NCBI RefSeq assembly: GCF_900115045.1
Contig: NZ_FOVC01000007.1
Location: 1-64,000 of the forward strand
DNA from: Izhakiella capsodis
GTDB taxonomy: Bacteria; Pseudomonadota; Gammaproteobacteria; Enterobacterales; Enterobacteriaceae
Length of the DNA: 64,000 bases
Direction of reading: 5' to 3'
Shown: in pieces, positions 54,228 to 63,339 of the stretch
How the letters are laid out: each line of letters opens with the position of its first letter
Numbering within the stretch: position 1 is the stretch's first letter
Position numbers and translations under genes: made by a program
Notes under the pieces: generated by a model
Seen by the model: only the letters and a program-made list of their open reading frames with translations
Database searches by the model: none
What the model was told of the DNA's origin: nothing

Positions 54228-54539
54228 GTGGATCTGGAAAATGACGTTATGGAGTTAATCACTAACTCCGGCTATGCCCGTAGCCTGGTTTTTCAGGCTA
54301 TCCGCTGTGCGCGTGAAGACGGCGACTTTAAGCAGGCCGGTATGCTGATGCAGCAGGCTCAGGATTCGCTATCTGAGGCGCACGCGGTGCAAACGCGCCT
54401 GATTGGTGAGGACGAAGGTAGCGGTAAAATTCCGGTTCACCTGATTATGGTACACGCCCAGGATCACCTGATGAATGCGATTATGCTGGTGGAGCTGGGA
54501 AAGGAAATTATCATGCTGCATCAGAAGATCGACCGCTGA
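54228..54539 (+). CDS. PTS subunit IIA, lactose/cellobiose class
   Basis: A 103-residue helical phosphocarrier that takes phosphate from HPr. The active His is residue 76 in LIMVHAQDHLMNAI, equal to His78 of lactose IIA. It starts with GTG, one base after the IIB stop, with AGAGG upstream. The protein is the last of the operon. The DNA after it carries a hairpin. Confidence 0.93.
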   Translation: MDLENDVMELITNSGYARSLVFQAIRCAREDGDFKQAGMLMQQAQDSLSEAHAVQTRLIGEDEGSGKIPVHLIMVHAQDHLMNAIMLVELGKEIIMLHQKIDR

Positions 54540-54552
54540 TCGCATACGATAC

Positions 54553-54587
54553 GGCACCGCTTACGCCCTGGCGCTGTAAGCGGCGCC
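54553..54587 (+). terminator. Hairpin after the PTS operon, possible terminator
   Basis: GGCACCGCTTAC pairs with GTAAGCGGCGCC (one mismatch) around an 11-base loop, 13 bases after the IIA stop. There is no T tract, so it may protect the messenger's 3' end or act with Rho rather than terminate by itself. Confidence 0.5.
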
Positions 54588-55139
54588 TTCATGCTTGTCC
54601 GGTTGTTATATCCCAACGCGATCAATCGCCATCACCGCATGGCCCTGGCCATCATTTGCTTTGAGTCGATGCTATCCAGTTGATAACCATTGTCTTTTCT
54701 CTGGCGGGCAGGCAGATAGCGTGCAGAGCCGCCACTGGATCTGGAAAGTGCGCTGGTGACTGATACTGCGTTTATAGACTTGTTGCCCGCCCTTAGCGGC
54801 CTGCAGGTGGGGACGTTATCCGCTTTGCTGGCGTGCAGAGGGTTATCTGCGCAGCGCTGCGCCCGTATTTGCCACACGACTGCCGGCGTCCGACTGAATG
54901 ACATGGAAAGCGTCATTACCGGTAGCGACGTAATAAGACCGGCTGCGGGAAACCGGTCATGGAAGGAATATTTATTTCATCTCTCATTCATGGCGAAATA
55001 CCACTTTTTTGGAAGCCCTGGAAAAATGCAACAGCTGAGATGCAACTCCAGGCGCGGTTATTCTCGTCAAACCCTATCAAATTGTCGCCTGAACGTTAAG
55101 GTGATGAAGAAAATGCGATCATCCTCGATAAAAATAAAT
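54588..55139. other. Gap between PTS operon and iol cluster
   Basis: About 550 bases. A frame on the plus strand (about 54756-54900) has a protein-like look, with a faint resemblance to the end of PfkB kinases, but no start or motif supports it. The last part becomes AT-rich and leads into the iolA control region. Confidence 0.4.
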
Positions 55140-55163
55140 TTTTCAAACGTCATTATTTGAAAA
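55140..55163. promoter_or_regulatory. Palindrome before iolA, candidate IolR operator
   Basis: TTTTCAAA (55140-55147) and TTTGAAAA (55156-55163) form perfect inverted arms around eight bases, about 100 bases before iolA. Similar TTTCA/TGAAA-type symmetry occurs in the other two iol control regions. Confidence 0.45.
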
Positions 55164-55266
55164 TAATATTCCATTATTATACTGTTTTGTGATGCAGATA
55201 TTTTGTCCGGTCGGCCTGTATTTTAGCGCGGCTGATAAGGACCTCTCACTTGACAGAGGCAACAAC

Positions 55267-56772
55267 ATGCAAATCACTGGAAATTTCATCGCGGGTAAAA
55301 CCACCTTCAGCGCCACTAAGGAAACTATTCCGGTTTACGACCCGGCGACGGGTAACGTCATTCGTGAATTGACGCAAAGTTCATCAGAAGAGGTTTCCCA
55401 AGCGATTGCCGTTGCTCAGGAGGCGTTTCACGGCTGGTCGCGTACCTCGCCACTGCGTCGCGCCCGCGTGCTGTTCAACTTTAATGCACTGCTGGAGAAG
55501 CATCGGGACGAGCTCGCGGAGCTGATTGTCAGCGAACATGGTAAGGTCTGGTCTGATGCACAGGGTGAGTTGACCCGCGGTATGGAGGTGGTGGAATTTG
55601 CCTGTGGTATCCCGCATCTGATTAAAGGTGAGTATTCAGCTAACGTCGGCACTGGCGTTGATAGCTACTCTCTGATGCAGCCAGTGGGTGTGGTCGCGGG
55701 CATTACCCCGTTTAACTTCCCGGCGATGGTGCCAATGTGGATGTTCCCTGTTGCTTTGGCCTGTGGCAATACCTTTGTACTTAAACCGCCAGCGCTTGAT
55801 CCTTCTGCGGCGGTGCGTATGGCTGAATTGCTCACAGAGGCAGGTCTGCCAGATGGTGTCTTTAATGTGGTTCACTGCTCTAACCAGAATGCTGAGCAGC
55901 TTTATCAGGACCCGCGTATCGCGGCGGTTAGTTTCGTTGGCTCTTCGGGCGTGGCGGAGCATATCTATAAAACGGCAAGTGCCCACGGTAAGCGTGTACA
56001 GGCGTTTGGCGCGGCGAAAAATCATGCCATTGTCATGCCCGACGCCGACCTTGATGCGACCATCAATGCAATTATGGGGGGAGCCTTTGGATCTGCCGGT
56101 GAACGCTGCATGGCGCTGCCCGTCGTGGTCGCCGTTGGAGAGGAAACCGCGGATACCTTAATCGAGCGCCTGAAGCCGATGATCAAAGCGCTGCAGGTTG
56201 GTCCGGGTAAACATCGCGGCGATGCTGAAAATGAGATGGGACCAGTGGTTTCCGCGGCTCATCAGAAAAAAGTGCTGGGCTACATTGATAAAGGCGAGCA
56301 GGAGGGCGCTACGCTGATCATTGACGGGCGAAACTATAAAGTTGCTGGCTATGATAATGGTTACTATGTTGGCGGTACCCTGTTTGATCACGTTACGCCA
56401 GAAATGACCATCTGGCGTGAGGAAATCTTTGGTCCCGTACTGAGTATCATGCGCGCCGCTGATTATCAGAGCGCGCTGCAACTGGTTAACAGTCATGAGT
56501 TTGGCAATGGCAGCGCCATCTTTACCAGCGACGGGCACACTGCACGTAGCTTTGTGCAGGATGTTGAAGCGGGAATGGTGGGCGTCAATATACCGGTTCC
56601 GGTGCCGATGGCCTTCCATAGCTTCGGAGGCTGGAAGCGTTCGGTCTTTGGCGCGCTTAACGTACACGGTCCGGACGGTGTTCGCTTCTATACGCGGATG
56701 AAGACCGCAACCGCTCGCTGGCCAGCAGGTGAGCATATCGCCTCTGAATTTAGTATGCCGACGCTCGGATAA
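55267..56772 (+). CDS. iolA: Methylmalonate-semialdehyde dehydrogenase (acylating) IolA/MmsA
   Basis: Converts malonate semialdehyde, the last C3 product of inositol breakdown, to acetyl-CoA with NAD and CoA. It is an aldehyde dehydrogenase of 501 residues with the nucleophile Cys281 in GSAGERCMALP and the family signature GVVAGITPFNFPAMVPMWMF. Cofactor-binding VSFVGSSGVAEHIY and GAAKNHAIVMPDAD are present. The ATG at 55267 follows AGAGG; the 26 codons upstream lack similarity. iolB follows after 22 bases. It could also serve valine catabolism, but the context favours inositol. Confidence 0.94.
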   Translation: MQITGNFIAGKTTFSATKETIPVYDPATGNVIRELTQSSSEEVSQAIAVAQEAFHGWSRTSPLRRARVLFNFNALLEKHRDELAELIVSEHGKVWSDAQGELTRGMEVVEFACGIPHLIKGEYSANVGTGVDSYSLMQPVGVVAGITPFNFPAMVPMWMFPVALACGNTFVLKPPALDPSAAVRMAELLTEAGLPDGVFNVVHCSNQNAEQLYQDPRIAAVSFVGSSGVAEHIYKTASAHGKRVQAFGAAKNHAIVMPDADLDATINAIMGGAFGSAGERCMALPVVVAVGEETADTLIERLKPMIKALQVGPGKHRGDAENEMGPVVSAAHQKKVLGYIDKGEQEGATLIIDGRNYKVAGYDNGYYVGGTLFDHVTPEMTIWREEIFGPVLSIMRAADYQSALQLVNSHEFGNGSAIFTSDGHTARSFVQDVEAGMVGVNIPVPVPMAFHSFGGWKRSVFGALNVHGPDGVRFYTRMKTATARWPAGEHIASEFSMPTLG

Positions 56773-56794
56773 ACGGGCCAAAAGGAGCAAGCGA

Positions 56795-57616
56795 ATGTCT
56801 TTACTGTCTAAGCGCCAGCCGCCTGACACCAACGGTTGCATTCAGCAAATTACGCCGGAGAACGCAGAATGGCGCTATGTAGGCTTTGCCGTCTATCAGC
56901 TAAGCAGGGGGCAGCGCCTCACTCTGGAAAGCGGTGATAAAGAGCTTTGCCTGGTGCTGGTAGCTGGTCTGGCTTCGGTTAAAACCCGTCATGCGGAGTT
57001 TAGCGGTATCGGTAAACGTTTATCCCCTTTCGAGCGTACGCCTCCGTGGTCGGTGTACGTTCCTGCGGCGGAGAGTGTAGAGGTGGTCGCTGATTCCGAT
57101 CTGGAGCTGGCGGTATGTAGTGCGCCTTCAACCGGGGGCGGCTTGCCTGTCCGTTTAATCGCACCTGATGATGTTGGCGTTGAGCGGCGTGGTAAGGGGC
57201 GCAATAAGCGCCTGGTACATAACATTTTACCGGACAGCCAGCCCGCTGACAGCTTGCTTGTGGTAGAGGTTTATACCGATGAAGGTGATAGTAGCTCTTA
57301 TCCAAGCCATAAACATGATAAGCACGATAGTGCAGATGAAACCTATCTGGAAGAGACGTATTATCATCGTTTTGATCCGCCTCAGGGCTTTGCTATGCAG
57401 CGAGTTTATACCGACGATCGTTCACTGGATGAATGTATGGCACCCTATAACCAGGACGTGGTGAGGGTGCCGCGCGGCTATCATCCTGTAGCGACGCTGG
57501 CGGGCTATAACAACTATTATCTCAACGTTATGGCGGGTCCGGTAAGACTGTGGAAATTTACCTGGGAAAAGGATCATGCCTGGATCAACAGCGCCGATTA
57601 TCCGCGTCAGTCATAA
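56795..57616 (+). CDS. iolB: 5-deoxy-glucuronate isomerase IolB
   Basis: Isomerises 5-deoxy-D-glucuronate to 2-deoxy-5-keto-D-gluconate in inositol catabolism. It is a 273-residue double-cupin protein. Metal-ligand histidines are visible in SSYPSHKHDKHD, with the Glu in EETYYHRFDPPQGFAMQRVY, and the second ligand block is VRVPRGYHPVATLAGYNNYY. AAGGAG precedes the ATG at 56795. It is co-transcribed with iolA and followed by a terminator. Confidence 0.95.
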   Translation: MSLLSKRQPPDTNGCIQQITPENAEWRYVGFAVYQLSRGQRLTLESGDKELCLVLVAGLASVKTRHAEFSGIGKRLSPFERTPPWSVYVPAAESVEVVADSDLELAVCSAPSTGGGLPVRLIAPDDVGVERRGKGRNKRLVHNILPDSQPADSLLVVEVYTDEGDSSSYPSHKHDKHDSADETYLEETYYHRFDPPQGFAMQRVYTDDRSLDECMAPYNQDVVRVPRGYHPVATLAGYNNYYLNVMAGPVRLWKFTWEKDHAWINSADYPRQS

Positions 57617-57685
57617 AGACGAGCTATTCAGAGGGTTATAGTTCTCTGACTGAATTTCTACACAGACAAGTTTCATTCATTCTGA

Positions 57686-57712
57686 AAGCAGGTCTTCTCT
57701 GACCTGCTTTTT
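57686..57712 (+). terminator. Rho-independent terminator of iolAB
   Basis: AAGCAGGTC pairs with GACCTGCTT around TTCTCT, followed by further T. It lies 70 bases after iolB and before the opposing iolR. Confidence 0.92.
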
Positions 57713-57819
57713 CACTGTTATGTTGCCAGGTGTGGTTGTGGACAGTATCGGGTAAGACGCCTCACACAACAAATGCAGAGTCTTGCACGCCCTCAGCAGC
57801 GGCGAATGCCTTACGTAAA

Positions 57820-58671
57820 TTATTTATTATTGGCATCGCTGGCGTTATTAAGCGCCAGTGATACTGCCAGCGTCTGTGTCAGGCAGAGCGAGGCGACCTG
57901 CGATCGAAAACCATCCACCTGTGCCTCACGAACAACAAAACAGACGTCGCTAAAGGCGGCCAGCGGACTAACCTGACTGTCAGTGATGGCAATCAGCTGT
58001 GCTCCACGTCTGGCACCCAGCTCTACCAGCTCTACAGCTTCGCGGGCATAAGGTGAGTAACTAATCGCAATAACCACATCTTTTGGATTAACCATGCTCA
58101 GTTGTTCAGCAAACATGCCGCCCAGGCCGTCAAGCAGAAACGCCCGGCGTTCAAGATGACGCAGAGCGTAGGTGAGGTACGATGCGACGCTGAACGAGCG
58201 GCGCAGACCAATGACATAGATATTTTCCGCGGCGGCCAGCAACGACACGGCGCGTTTCAGCTGCTCTGGATTGGTTTGCATCGCCAGCTGCTGCAATGCC
58301 TGAGAGTTAACCATAGTGAACACATTGAGTATTTCCGCCGGGCTTTCAGGCGTGCTGGTGTCATTGGCTGCTGTCTGACGAAAGAGCCGCGCTCGTTCAG
58401 TATAGCTGGCGGTTTCTTCCATCAGGTGCTGGCGAAAAACGTGTTTCATTTCGTTGAAACCGCTAAATCCGAACGTATTGGAGAAGCGTATCAGCGTGGA
58501 GGGGGGGACGTCCGCTTGCTGTGCAATAGAGGCGACGGTGTCAAAAGCGATGCTATTGCTGTTATCGAGAATGTAGCGCGCCACCTGTTTCAATCGCTTA
58601 CTGAGCGTTTCGTAACGGCGACGGATTTCGTCCTGCAACAAAGTCAGCTGTGTAGGATTAGGAGTGCTCAT
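57820..58671 (-). CDS. iolR: RpiR-family regulator IolR
   Basis: The probable repressor of the inositol genes. The 283 residues have an N-terminal RpiR HTH domain (IAQQADVPPSTLIRFSNTFG near residues 48-67) and a C-terminal SIS sugar-phosphate-binding domain (NIYVIGLRRSFSVASYLTYA, VVIAISYSPYAREAVELVEL). Its place between iolAB and iolCD and its family match Salmonella IolR. A palindrome with TTTCATTTT arms lies about 50 bases upstream, so it may regulate itself. Confidence 0.9.
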   Translation of the reverse strand: MSTPNPTQLTLLQDEIRRRYETLSKRLKQVARYILDNSNSIAFDTVASIAQQADVPPSTLIRFSNTFGFSGFNEMKHVFRQHLMEETASYTERARLFRQTAANDTSTPESPAEILNVFTMVNSQALQQLAMQTNPEQLKRAVSLLAAAENIYVIGLRRSFSVASYLTYALRHLERRAFLLDGLGGMFAEQLSMVNPKDVVIAISYSPYAREAVELVELGARRGAQLIAITDSQVSPLAAFSDVCFVVREAQVDGFRSQVASLCLTQTLAVSLALNNASDANNK

Positions 58672-58722
58672 TGCTTTAACTCGCTAAATAGGAATGGGGC
58701 ATACGAGAGGACATACTTTACC

Positions 58723-58745
58723 AAAATGAATAAAAATTTCATTTT
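58723..58745. promoter_or_regulatory. Palindrome before iolR, candidate operator
   Basis: AAAATGAA (58723-58730) and TTCATTTT (58738-58745) are perfect inverted arms around TAAAAAT, upstream of the iolR start. It shares TTTCA/TGAAA elements with the iolC-iolD palindrome, which suggests one common factor, probably IolR. Confidence 0.55.
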
Positions 58746-58864
58746 AATCCATAGTTAATCCGATCTATTTCATTGCGATATCAGCTGTCTGGCAGCATGG
58801 GTATACGCCTGGTTGCAGTGTACGGGAGAGAAGCGGCCTGCGAAGATATACGAGAAAAGAACGC

Positions 58865-58890
58865 AAACGCCCCTGCTAAGGGGGCGTTTT
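58865..58890 (-). terminator. Terminator of iolC
   Basis: AAACGCCCC pairs with GGGGGCGTTT around a short loop, about 10 bases after the iolC stop on the minus strand. The A-rich stretch beyond it on the plus strand gives a modest U tract. Confidence 0.8.
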
Positions 58891-58898
58891 CACTGGCG

Positions 58899-60818
58899 TC
58901 AGGTTGCCGGGCGAACTTCACGCCAGTAGTTAATCAGCGTTTGATAATTATTCTTGACCTGATTTACCAACGCCTCATCATCCAGCTTGCCTAGCAGCCA
59001 TTCCCGCGAAGGTTGGCCGAATATGGTTCGTCCCACGGCAAAACCTTTTACCCAGGGTGCATCGGCGGCGGCGGCAAAGCCAGCCTTGAGCGACTCCTCC
59101 GGTGCATCCAGGCCCAGTAGCAAAATACCCCGACAGTGGGGATCTTCCTGCTCGATTAAACTGCCTGCATCGCGCCAGCAGGCGGCAGAAAGCGGCGGCA
59201 ATTTCCACCAGTCGGGCTGGACGCCGAGAGCATAGAAGTGGCGCATAATATCCAGATAGTAAGACTCTTTTTGATCGGCCTGCTTTGGCGACAATATTAT
59301 CTCCAGCAGAAGCTCGTGACCGGATTTATTACAGCTGCGCCAGATATCCAGTATCAGCTCATCTTGTTGCTTGCAAACTGCTTCGCCATCATGAGGATGA
59401 TAGAAAACCAGGCATTTCACCACCTGTTCCAACGGCCAGTCAATCAGCTGAGAGCCGACATTGCCATGTTCCAGGCGCAGCGGATGGGAGCCAGGAGATT
59501 CAACAGGGCGGCCAATCCACCATCCTTTACCGCTTATGGCATTCAGCGCCGCCTGTCCGTAGGTTGTATCAGCGAGGATACCGCTGCGTCCTTGCAGACC
59601 AGTCGCTTCGGCTGTCTCTTGCGCAGCGCGTAGCAAGAGCATTTTAAGCTCGGGTATTCGTGCCGTATCGGCGCCTGCCTGCTGTGCGATGTCTACCAGT
59701 TGTTTACGGTGATCAAAGGCAAAAACGCACAGTTCAGGCCAGCTCTGCCTGCGAGTGGTCACACGATGCAAATGATTAAGACGGGGATCGCGGTCAGGGT
59801 GTGGGACGGATGCTGCCCGACTAAGGTAGTCATCAAGTTCCTCTTTGGTTGGCATGGCTGGTGCGCAGCCGTGGCGAGATACCACCAACGCGCCGCAGGC
59901 ATTTGCATAGCGACAGGCTTGCTCCCAACCTTCGTCGTTGAGCCAGCCGCGCAGCAACCCGGACATGAAAGCATCGCCGGCGCCCAGCACGTTTAGCACT
60001 TCAACGCGCACACCACTGTGCAGTTTTGTTTCATCCCAGCGTTGCGGAATATCTCCTTCCAGCACGACACAGCCTAGCGCTCCGCGTTTGCAGACCAGCG
60101 TTGCCGACGTCACTTTGCGTACTTCTCTTAACGCCGCCAGGGTATCAGTGCTGCCGCCAGCAATATGAAATTCCTCTTCCGTTCCAACGATCAAGTCAAA
60201 AGAGTGCAATACTTCCTGAAGTTCGGCAGTAACACGTTCGGATTCGATGTAGCGCGTCTCGCCATCGCCAAGTGAAGTTAAACCCCATAATACCGGTCGG
60301 TAATCGATATCCAGTGCTGTTCTCAGGTTGTGATGACGCGCAATTTTCAACGCCTTAAGCACGGCAGCGCGCGTATCTCGGTGGGACAAGTGAGTGCCGG
60401 TGACTGCCACAGCACGTGAGGAGGCGATGTAGTCTTCGTGAATGTCTTCCGGCACAAGCCCCATATCGGCGCACTTCTCGCGATAGAAAATAAGCGGAAA
60501 AGTTTCCTGATCTTTAATGCCGAGGATAACCAGCCCGGTGAGCCGCTCTTTATCGGTAAATAAGCAGCGCGTATCGACGCCCGCCCGCTGCAACTCCTGA
60601 CGTAAGAAACGCCCCATATGTTCGTCGCCGACGCGCCCGAGCATCCCGGATTTTAAACCCTGAATTGCGGTACCGTAAGCCACATTTCCGGAAGAACCAC
60701 CAAGATATTTGGCAAATGAGCTGGCATCCTCCAGTCTGGCGCCGACCTGCTGACCATAAAGATCAACGGCAATACGACCAATACAAATCACGTCAAGCTG
60801 TGAAACTTGTTTTTGCAT
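58899..60818 (-). CDS. iolC: Bifunctional 5-dehydro-2-deoxygluconokinase / DUF2090 aldolase IolC
   Basis: A 639-residue fusion. The first ~335 residues are a PfkB kinase (ICIGRIAVDLYGQQVGA, LGGSSGNVAYG, and catalytic NVLGAGDAFMSGLL) that phosphorylates 2-deoxy-5-keto-gluconate. The rest is a DUF2090 domain (from about LCVFAFDHRKQLVDIAQQAG to the end), annotated in relatives as the aldolase that splits the product to malonate semialdehyde and DHAP. This explains the lack of a separate iolJ nearby. Salmonella has the same fusion. AAAGGA precedes the start. It is divergent from iolD. Confidence 0.93.
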   Translation of the reverse strand: MQKQVSQLDVICIGRIAVDLYGQQVGARLEDASSFAKYLGGSSGNVAYGTAIQGLKSGMLGRVGDEHMGRFLRQELQRAGVDTRCLFTDKERLTGLVILGIKDQETFPLIFYREKCADMGLVPEDIHEDYIASSRAVAVTGTHLSHRDTRAAVLKALKIARHHNLRTALDIDYRPVLWGLTSLGDGETRYIESERVTAELQEVLHSFDLIVGTEEEFHIAGGSTDTLAALREVRKVTSATLVCKRGALGCVVLEGDIPQRWDETKLHSGVRVEVLNVLGAGDAFMSGLLRGWLNDEGWEQACRYANACGALVVSRHGCAPAMPTKEELDDYLSRAASVPHPDRDPRLNHLHRVTTRRQSWPELCVFAFDHRKQLVDIAQQAGADTARIPELKMLLLRAAQETAEATGLQGRSGILADTTYGQAALNAISGKGWWIGRPVESPGSHPLRLEHGNVGSQLIDWPLEQVVKCLVFYHPHDGEAVCKQQDELILDIWRSCNKSGHELLLEIILSPKQADQKESYYLDIMRHFYALGVQPDWWKLPPLSAACWRDAGSLIEQEDPHCRGILLLGLDAPEESLKAGFAAAADAPWVKGFAVGRTIFGQPSREWLLGKLDDEALVNQVKNNYQTLINYWREVRPAT

Positions 60819-61331
60819 ATCAGTTATTCCTTTCAGTGATTAGTGGACTCAGCTGAGCCTGTCGCCGACGATCCAATCGTTGTAAATTTAACCTGATCAT
60901 AAGAAATAAAAATTTCACTTTCAATTGAAAATGAAATTAAATGGCTGGAACTGTGAGCCAGATAAAACTCTTGATCGTTGTGCTATTCATCTTTGATTTT
61001 ATCGTCTAACCAACACTGTCTCTGCCTGTACGCTCTCCGTCCACCTTACTGTTTTTAGCCCTGTCTGGCTGGTGGTTATCCTGCATTGTTAATGAGTGGA
61101 TGCTGTTGTCTTCACAGCGATCGTATTTTAGTGGGGTGGTTCGTTTGGCGTCTGATATGCGATCTCTCTCGCATAATGAAATGTTAATTCTGTAATCGTA
61201 TTTAGTGAAAAAAAAATTTGTTTATAATCTCGACATGTTTCATCTGTTCCTGTGATCTCAAGCTGGCGTAATAACGTCAGCATGACGCACTTACCGGTCG
61301 CATGGCGAGCAAGAAAGCTAAGGACGTTATT
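60819..61331. other. iolC-iolD divergent control region
   Basis: About 510 bases without a gene. It holds the 28-base palindrome at 60911-60938 nearer iolC, and a TATAAT at 61223-61228 about 105 bases before iolD with only a weak -35. Promoters for both directions are expected here. Confidence 0.5.
60911..60938. promoter_or_regulatory. Near-perfect 28-base palindrome, candidate IolR operator
   Basis: AATTTCACTTTCAA joins TTGAAAATGAAATT to give a 28-base inverted repeat with a single mismatched pair, centred on 60924/60925 and about 95 bases before iolC. It contains two TTTCA and two TGAAA-type elements. It is the strongest palindrome in the iol region. Confidence 0.65.
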
Positions 61332-63272
61332 ATGAGCACCATCCGTTTAACCACCGCTCAGGCGTTGGTCAAATTCCTCAATAAACAGTATCTGTCAGTT
61401 GACGGAGTCGAGCATCAATTCATCAAAGGTATTTTTGCTATTTTCGGTCACGGAAATGTGCTTGGGCTGGGGCAAGCGCTGGAGCAGGATCGCGGTAATT
61501 TAGTGGTATATCAAGGGCGTAATGAGCAGGGAATGGCGCATGCCGCACTGGGGTTTGCTAAGCAAAAACTGCGGCGGGAAATTATCGCCTGTACTTCCTC
61601 TGTAGGACCAGGGGCGGCCAATATGCTTACCGCAGCTGCAACCGCTACGGCTAACCGCATACCTTTGCTGTTGCTGCCTGGTGATGTGTTTGCCACGCGC
61701 CAGCCAGATCCCGTGCTGCAACAGATTGAGCTGAGCCAGGATTTAAGTATCAGCACCAACGATGCTTTTCGGGCTGTCAGTAAATACTGGGACCGGATTA
61801 GCCGTCCGGAACAGCTGATGACGGCATGTATCAATGCGCTACGCGTTTTAACCGATCCGGCGGAGACGGGGGCAGTCACTCTCTGCCTGCCGCAGGATGT
61901 TCAGGGTGAAGCCTGGGATTTCCCTGAATATTTTTTCCGAAAACGCGTCCACCTTCTTGATCGCCGCTTACCGACTGAAAGTCAGCTGGCGCAGGCAGCT
62001 GAGCTGCTAGGCAGAAAGCAAAAACCGCTGATTATCTGCGGCGGCGGGGTGAAATATTCTGAAGCCGGTCAGGCACTGTGTCAGTTCGCCGAGCGTTTTC
62101 AGATCCCGTTTGCAGAGACCCAGGCAGGTAAGGGTACTGTTATTTCAGATCATCCGCTCAATGTTGGTGGCTTGGGGGAAACCGGTTGCCTGTCTGCCAA
62201 TATGCTGGCAAAAGAAGCCGATTTGATCATCGGCATTGGTACGCGCTATACCGATTTTACCACCGCCTCGAAATGGCTGTTCCAGCACCCCCAGGTCGAC
62301 TATCTCAATATTAACGTCAGTCGATTTGATGCTTACAAGCTGGATGCCGTTCAGCTGGTTGCCGATGCACGAGAAGCCATAAGCGCGCTGGAATCAAGAT
62401 TACTCGATAGCAATTTTCACAGCGATTGGGGATCTATGATTGAGCAGGCGCAGGATAAACAGCGGTTGGAAACTGAGCGCGTCTTTCAGGCGACCTATGG
62501 CAGCGAGGGCTACGTGCCTGAAATTGACGATGCGCTAGATCGTGACGCTGTCTTTGCGGAATTTAATCGCCTCACCCACTCCTTTCTCACGCAAAGTAGC
62601 GTACTGGGTATGATTAATGAACGCCTGCCTGCCGACTCGATTATTGTTGGTGCTGCAGGTAGCCTGCCGGGCGACTTGCAACGCACATGGCGCACCAAAG
62701 CTTACAACAGCTATCACGTCGAGTACGGCTACTCCTGCATGGGTTATGAAGTGAATGCAGCCCTTGGTGTGAAACTGGCAGAGCCACAGCGAGAGGTCTA
62801 CGCCCTGGTGGGCGATGGCGCATTCATGATGTTGCACTCGGAGCTGGTGACCTCTCTTCAGGAAAACGCCAAAATCAACGTCATACTGTTCGATAATATG
62901 GCTAACGGCTGCATTAATAACCTGCAAATTGGTCACGGTATGGGCAGCTTCACCACAGAATTTCGCTTTCGTAATACCCAAACCTCCAGGTTAGACGGCG
63001 GCCTGATCCCAATAGATTTTGCTGCGGTCGCCGCCGGGTACGGCTGTCAAACATGGCAAGTTACGACTCTTGAGCAGCTGGGGCAGGCGCTGGAAGAGTC
63101 ACGCCACTCTCCTTTTTCAACATTAATTGATGTGAAGGTGCTGCCAAAGACGATGGTACATAACTACCTGAGCTGGTGGCGTGTTGGTGTCGCTCAGATA
63201 TCTGAATCTGAACGCATTAATGACGTTGCACGCATACTCAATGAACATATTGATAAGGCACGTAAATATTAA
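61332..63272 (+). CDS. iolD: 3D-trihydroxycyclohexane-1,2-dione hydrolase IolD
   Basis: A ThDP-dependent enzyme that opens the ring of the diketone inositol intermediate to 5-deoxy-glucuronate. The 646 residues have the acetolactate-synthase-like layout: N-terminal ThDP region (GRNEQGMAHAALGFAKQKLR), central domain, and C-terminal ThDP-Mg motif VGDGAFMMLHSELVTS followed by NVILFDNMANGCINNLQIGH. I chose the ATG at 61332 (TAAGGA upstream), not the in-frame ATG ten codons earlier. iolG follows after 67 bases in the same direction. Confidence 0.94.
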   Translation: MSTIRLTTAQALVKFLNKQYLSVDGVEHQFIKGIFAIFGHGNVLGLGQALEQDRGNLVVYQGRNEQGMAHAALGFAKQKLRREIIACTSSVGPGAANMLTAAATATANRIPLLLLPGDVFATRQPDPVLQQIELSQDLSISTNDAFRAVSKYWDRISRPEQLMTACINALRVLTDPAETGAVTLCLPQDVQGEAWDFPEYFFRKRVHLLDRRLPTESQLAQAAELLGRKQKPLIICGGGVKYSEAGQALCQFAERFQIPFAETQAGKGTVISDHPLNVGGLGETGCLSANMLAKEADLIIGIGTRYTDFTTASKWLFQHPQVDYLNINVSRFDAYKLDAVQLVADAREAISALESRLLDSNFHSDWGSMIEQAQDKQRLETERVFQATYGSEGYVPEIDDALDRDAVFAEFNRLTHSFLTQSSVLGMINERLPADSIIVGAAGSLPGDLQRTWRTKAYNSYHVEYGYSCMGYEVNAALGVKLAEPQREVYALVGDGAFMMLHSELVTSLQENAKINVILFDNMANGCINNLQIGHGMGSFTTEFRFRNTQTSRLDGGLIPIDFAAVAAGYGCQTWQVTTLEQLGQALEESRHSPFSTLIDVKVLPKTMVHNYLSWWRVGVAQISESERINDVARILNEHIDKARKY

Positions 63273-63339
63273 ACAGGTCTCGTTGTCAGACTGACTGACA
63301 GTCATCTGATACCAACCCTACATCGACAAGGGTAATAAC

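Noticed and set aside
54756..55160. A 134-codon frame with a faint PfkB-like feel between the PTS operon and iolA
   Set aside because: No kinase motif (GAGD, N-terminal GG) can be found and the second half is low-complexity AT-rich sequence.
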